DNA of 64,000 bases, taken from Megasphaera coli. Its GTDB lineage: Bacteria; Bacillota; Negativicutes; Veillonellales; Megasphaeraceae. Below the pieces are notes generated by a model. That model was not told the DNA's origin. It did no database searches and saw nothing but the letters and a program-made list of their open reading frames with translations. The DNA is taken from the NCBI RefSeq assembly GCF_900095855.1, contig NZ_FMIY01000002.1, positions 797,322 through 861,321 of the forward strand, in the 5' to 3' direction. Position 1 is the first letter of the stretch. Each line of letters begins with the position of its first letter. Shown one piece after another: positions 62,363 through 64,000 of the stretch. The position numbers were made by a program, and so were the translations under genes.

Positions 62363-63923
62363 TCATTTATTTATAAAAATTTTCGTCCACTCATCGATAC
62401 GCTGCTTCATTTCTTCTATATTGAGGACACCGCAGGCAAAGCCTTTCTTCACAAGATCCGGCGGCAAGTATTCGTCGTATTTGTCGAAGAGGGGCAGCTC
62501 TTTCGGATATATGAGCTCCATCGGGTCCAAAGGCTTTTGTATTTCCTCGGTAAGGACCGCAAAAAATTCTTTTTCTCCCGCCTGCATGGTGAACTGCATG
62601 TAAAAGGGCCGCGCCGAGTCGAAGGCGCGCAGGCCCAAGGAACCTGCACATCTTATGCGCAGGAATCGCTCCAACGCATAAAAGGAGTATGTCCCGAGCC
62701 ACGGCAAAAGACAGTACATATTGCCGCCCAGATTGATGAGAGGCCTCTCGGCTGCTCCCGAATGAACTGCTGTATTTCTTGCCTGTGCCAGACGGACGAC
62801 AGCGTTTTTCTTCGGCCTTGCGCCGTGCCTCTTCTTCTTTGCGCCGCCCTTCTTCTCGTGCATGAGTCATATTCCATTGGCGCGTCACTTCTTCTTCGAT
62901 AAATTTTAAAATCCATTTTGTGCGAACGACGGGACGGACCGGATACTTACTCCCGTACACTTTCCGCATGAGTGAATCGACGGTACGAATCAAATCACCG
63001 GGCTTATGCTTCTTTAAACGATAAAAGTTAAAACACCGCAAACTCCAATGTCCATCCTTTACGCGATACACACGGGCCGGATTGACTTCGTATATCCGAT
63101 CCTGCGGTTTGCTCTTTTCATAAAAGGTTGCCGTATAGAAGGGATAGAACGGATTGTTGAAGAAGGATCCAAAGTAATCTTCGAGCCATGTTTTCGTCCG
63201 GCCGGCCTTATAATACGCACTCAGACGCCTGACAACATTTCCAAGGACGGTCAGCATATCATCCGGATACTGCTTATAAAAGCGATTTCTCTCTATTCTA
63301 AAGTCTGACGCGATAATAAGAGCCATGCCGACTTCCATATCATCAAATTGATCCAGGTTGCTCAAAGTGAAAATGGCCCCATCACGGAAATCTTCCTCAT
63401 CACGCAGTAAAAATGGCGGAAGATCATAGTAGATCACGTAGTCCGTCAGCCACTGACCTACATAGTAATAATAGCCGTTCGAGTGGCATACATTTATGTA
63501 ATTCAAGCAAAGATTAGCCAGCTTCTCATATCCGTCAAGGGGATCTTTACACCCGATTTGATTAATGAGTTCATACGCGTACAGGCAGACAAACGTAAAG
63601 GGCATTGTTTTCCATATATACTTGCGCGCTTGTGTACGCCACGTAAAATAACCGCGCAGTTCCGCATCCGTAAGGTCTCCGTAGGTCGGATAAAACTGTC
63701 TTACTTCTTTTGCATAGGGCTTATTGTCCTCATAGTTTTCCATGAGCTTCGCTTCCGCGACGAAGAGCTGCGCAGGCGATACTTTACGCCGATCCGCAGT
63801 ATTTTCGAGGTCGCGCAGTTGTTTAAAGGGCGGATATACTTTCCTCTGTTTTTTCCTCCCGTTACGGTAAGGAACGGATTCCGATGAATAGGTCTGTTCA
63901 AAAAAATGCTCAAGCCATGACAT
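62363..63923 (-). pseudogene. TerB-N-domain protein interrupted by a frameshift
   Basis: Read from 63923, the first part (about 370 residues) resembles TerB N-terminal-domain proteins: FYPTYGDLTDAELRGYFTWR then TQARKYIWKTMPFTFVCLYA. After an Arg/Glu/Lys-rich hinge the frame turns into unlikely sequence. The conserved-looking C-terminus (INLGGNMYCLLPWLGTYSFY, EYLPPDLVKKGFACG) continues in the +1 frame to the stop at 62363. The switch is best placed at a run of five A (minus strand; 62805-62809); removing one A restores a single frame of about 520 residues. It may be a real mutation or a homopolymer error. GGAGAAAT precedes the ATG. Confidence 0.7.
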
Positions 63924-64000
63924 ATTGAAATTTCTCCATTATATATGACATTAAGGTATATTCTTCCTTTTCTTTTATATTATCAAGTAAAATACATCCG

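Overview
The window reads as chromosome of an anaerobic, low-to-middle GC Firmicute, most likely a Negativicute of the Veillonella/Megasphaera/Dialister kind. This is inferred from gene content and order: ylxM-ffh-rpsP-khpA-ylqD-rimM-trmD, cinA-recA-recX-rny, a serine T-box, a preQ1 riboswitch, two rubredoxins and a Firmicute-type 6S RNA. No database search was possible, so the taxon is a guess.

Layout. 1-9270, all on the minus strand: yebC (cut by the window edge), a translation and secretion operon running from ylxM through ffh, rpsP, khpA, ylqD, rimM and trmD to a SPOUT methyltransferase, a stand-alone AICAR formyltransferase, and a leucyl aminopeptidase / PHP phosphoesterase / P-loop protein operon. 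9450-22480 is an accessory stretch that begins at a tRNA-Lys gene. It holds a poorly coding stretch, a duplicated cassette of small membrane and helix-turn-helix genes, a 49-repeat CRISPR array and a complete type I-F cas operon (cas1, cas2-3, cas8f, cas5f, cas7f, cas6f). The cas genes are visibly AT-richer than their flanks. 22485-27207: a DUF2939-like protein, an amino-acid permease, an FMN-dependent hydroxyacid dehydrogenase, two rubredoxins and a monofunctional glycosyltransferase. 27270-37128: rny, recX, recA, cinA, rimO, an orphan solute-binding protein, a RodZ-like protein and ftsK.

37218-42500: 6S RNA, then serS, a histidine-type phosphatase, serA and serC, read from the far end behind a serine T-box leader. 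The phosphatase is likely the missing phosphoserine phosphatase, so one operon would make serine and charge it. 42594-43319: superoxide dismutase behind a Fur/PerR-like operator. 43344-49300: a gluconate operon (gluconokinase, 6-phosphogluconate dehydrogenase, gluconate permease, RpiR regulator, M50 protease). 49348-51061: pyrK-pyrD. 51129-53540: queD-queE-queC-queF behind a candidate preQ1 riboswitch. 53601-61616: an ene-reductase, murB, a YlbF protein, trmL, hemW, lepA, mnmA and a cysteine desulfurase. 61752-63923: tRNA-Arg, a half-size EamA transporter and a TerB-N-like gene broken by a frameshift.

The most unusual items are the I-F CRISPR-Cas locus in a Firmicute background, the small duplicated cassette at its trailer end, the T-box with two antiterminator/terminator modules, and the serine operon with a phosphoglycerate-mutase-like phosphatase.
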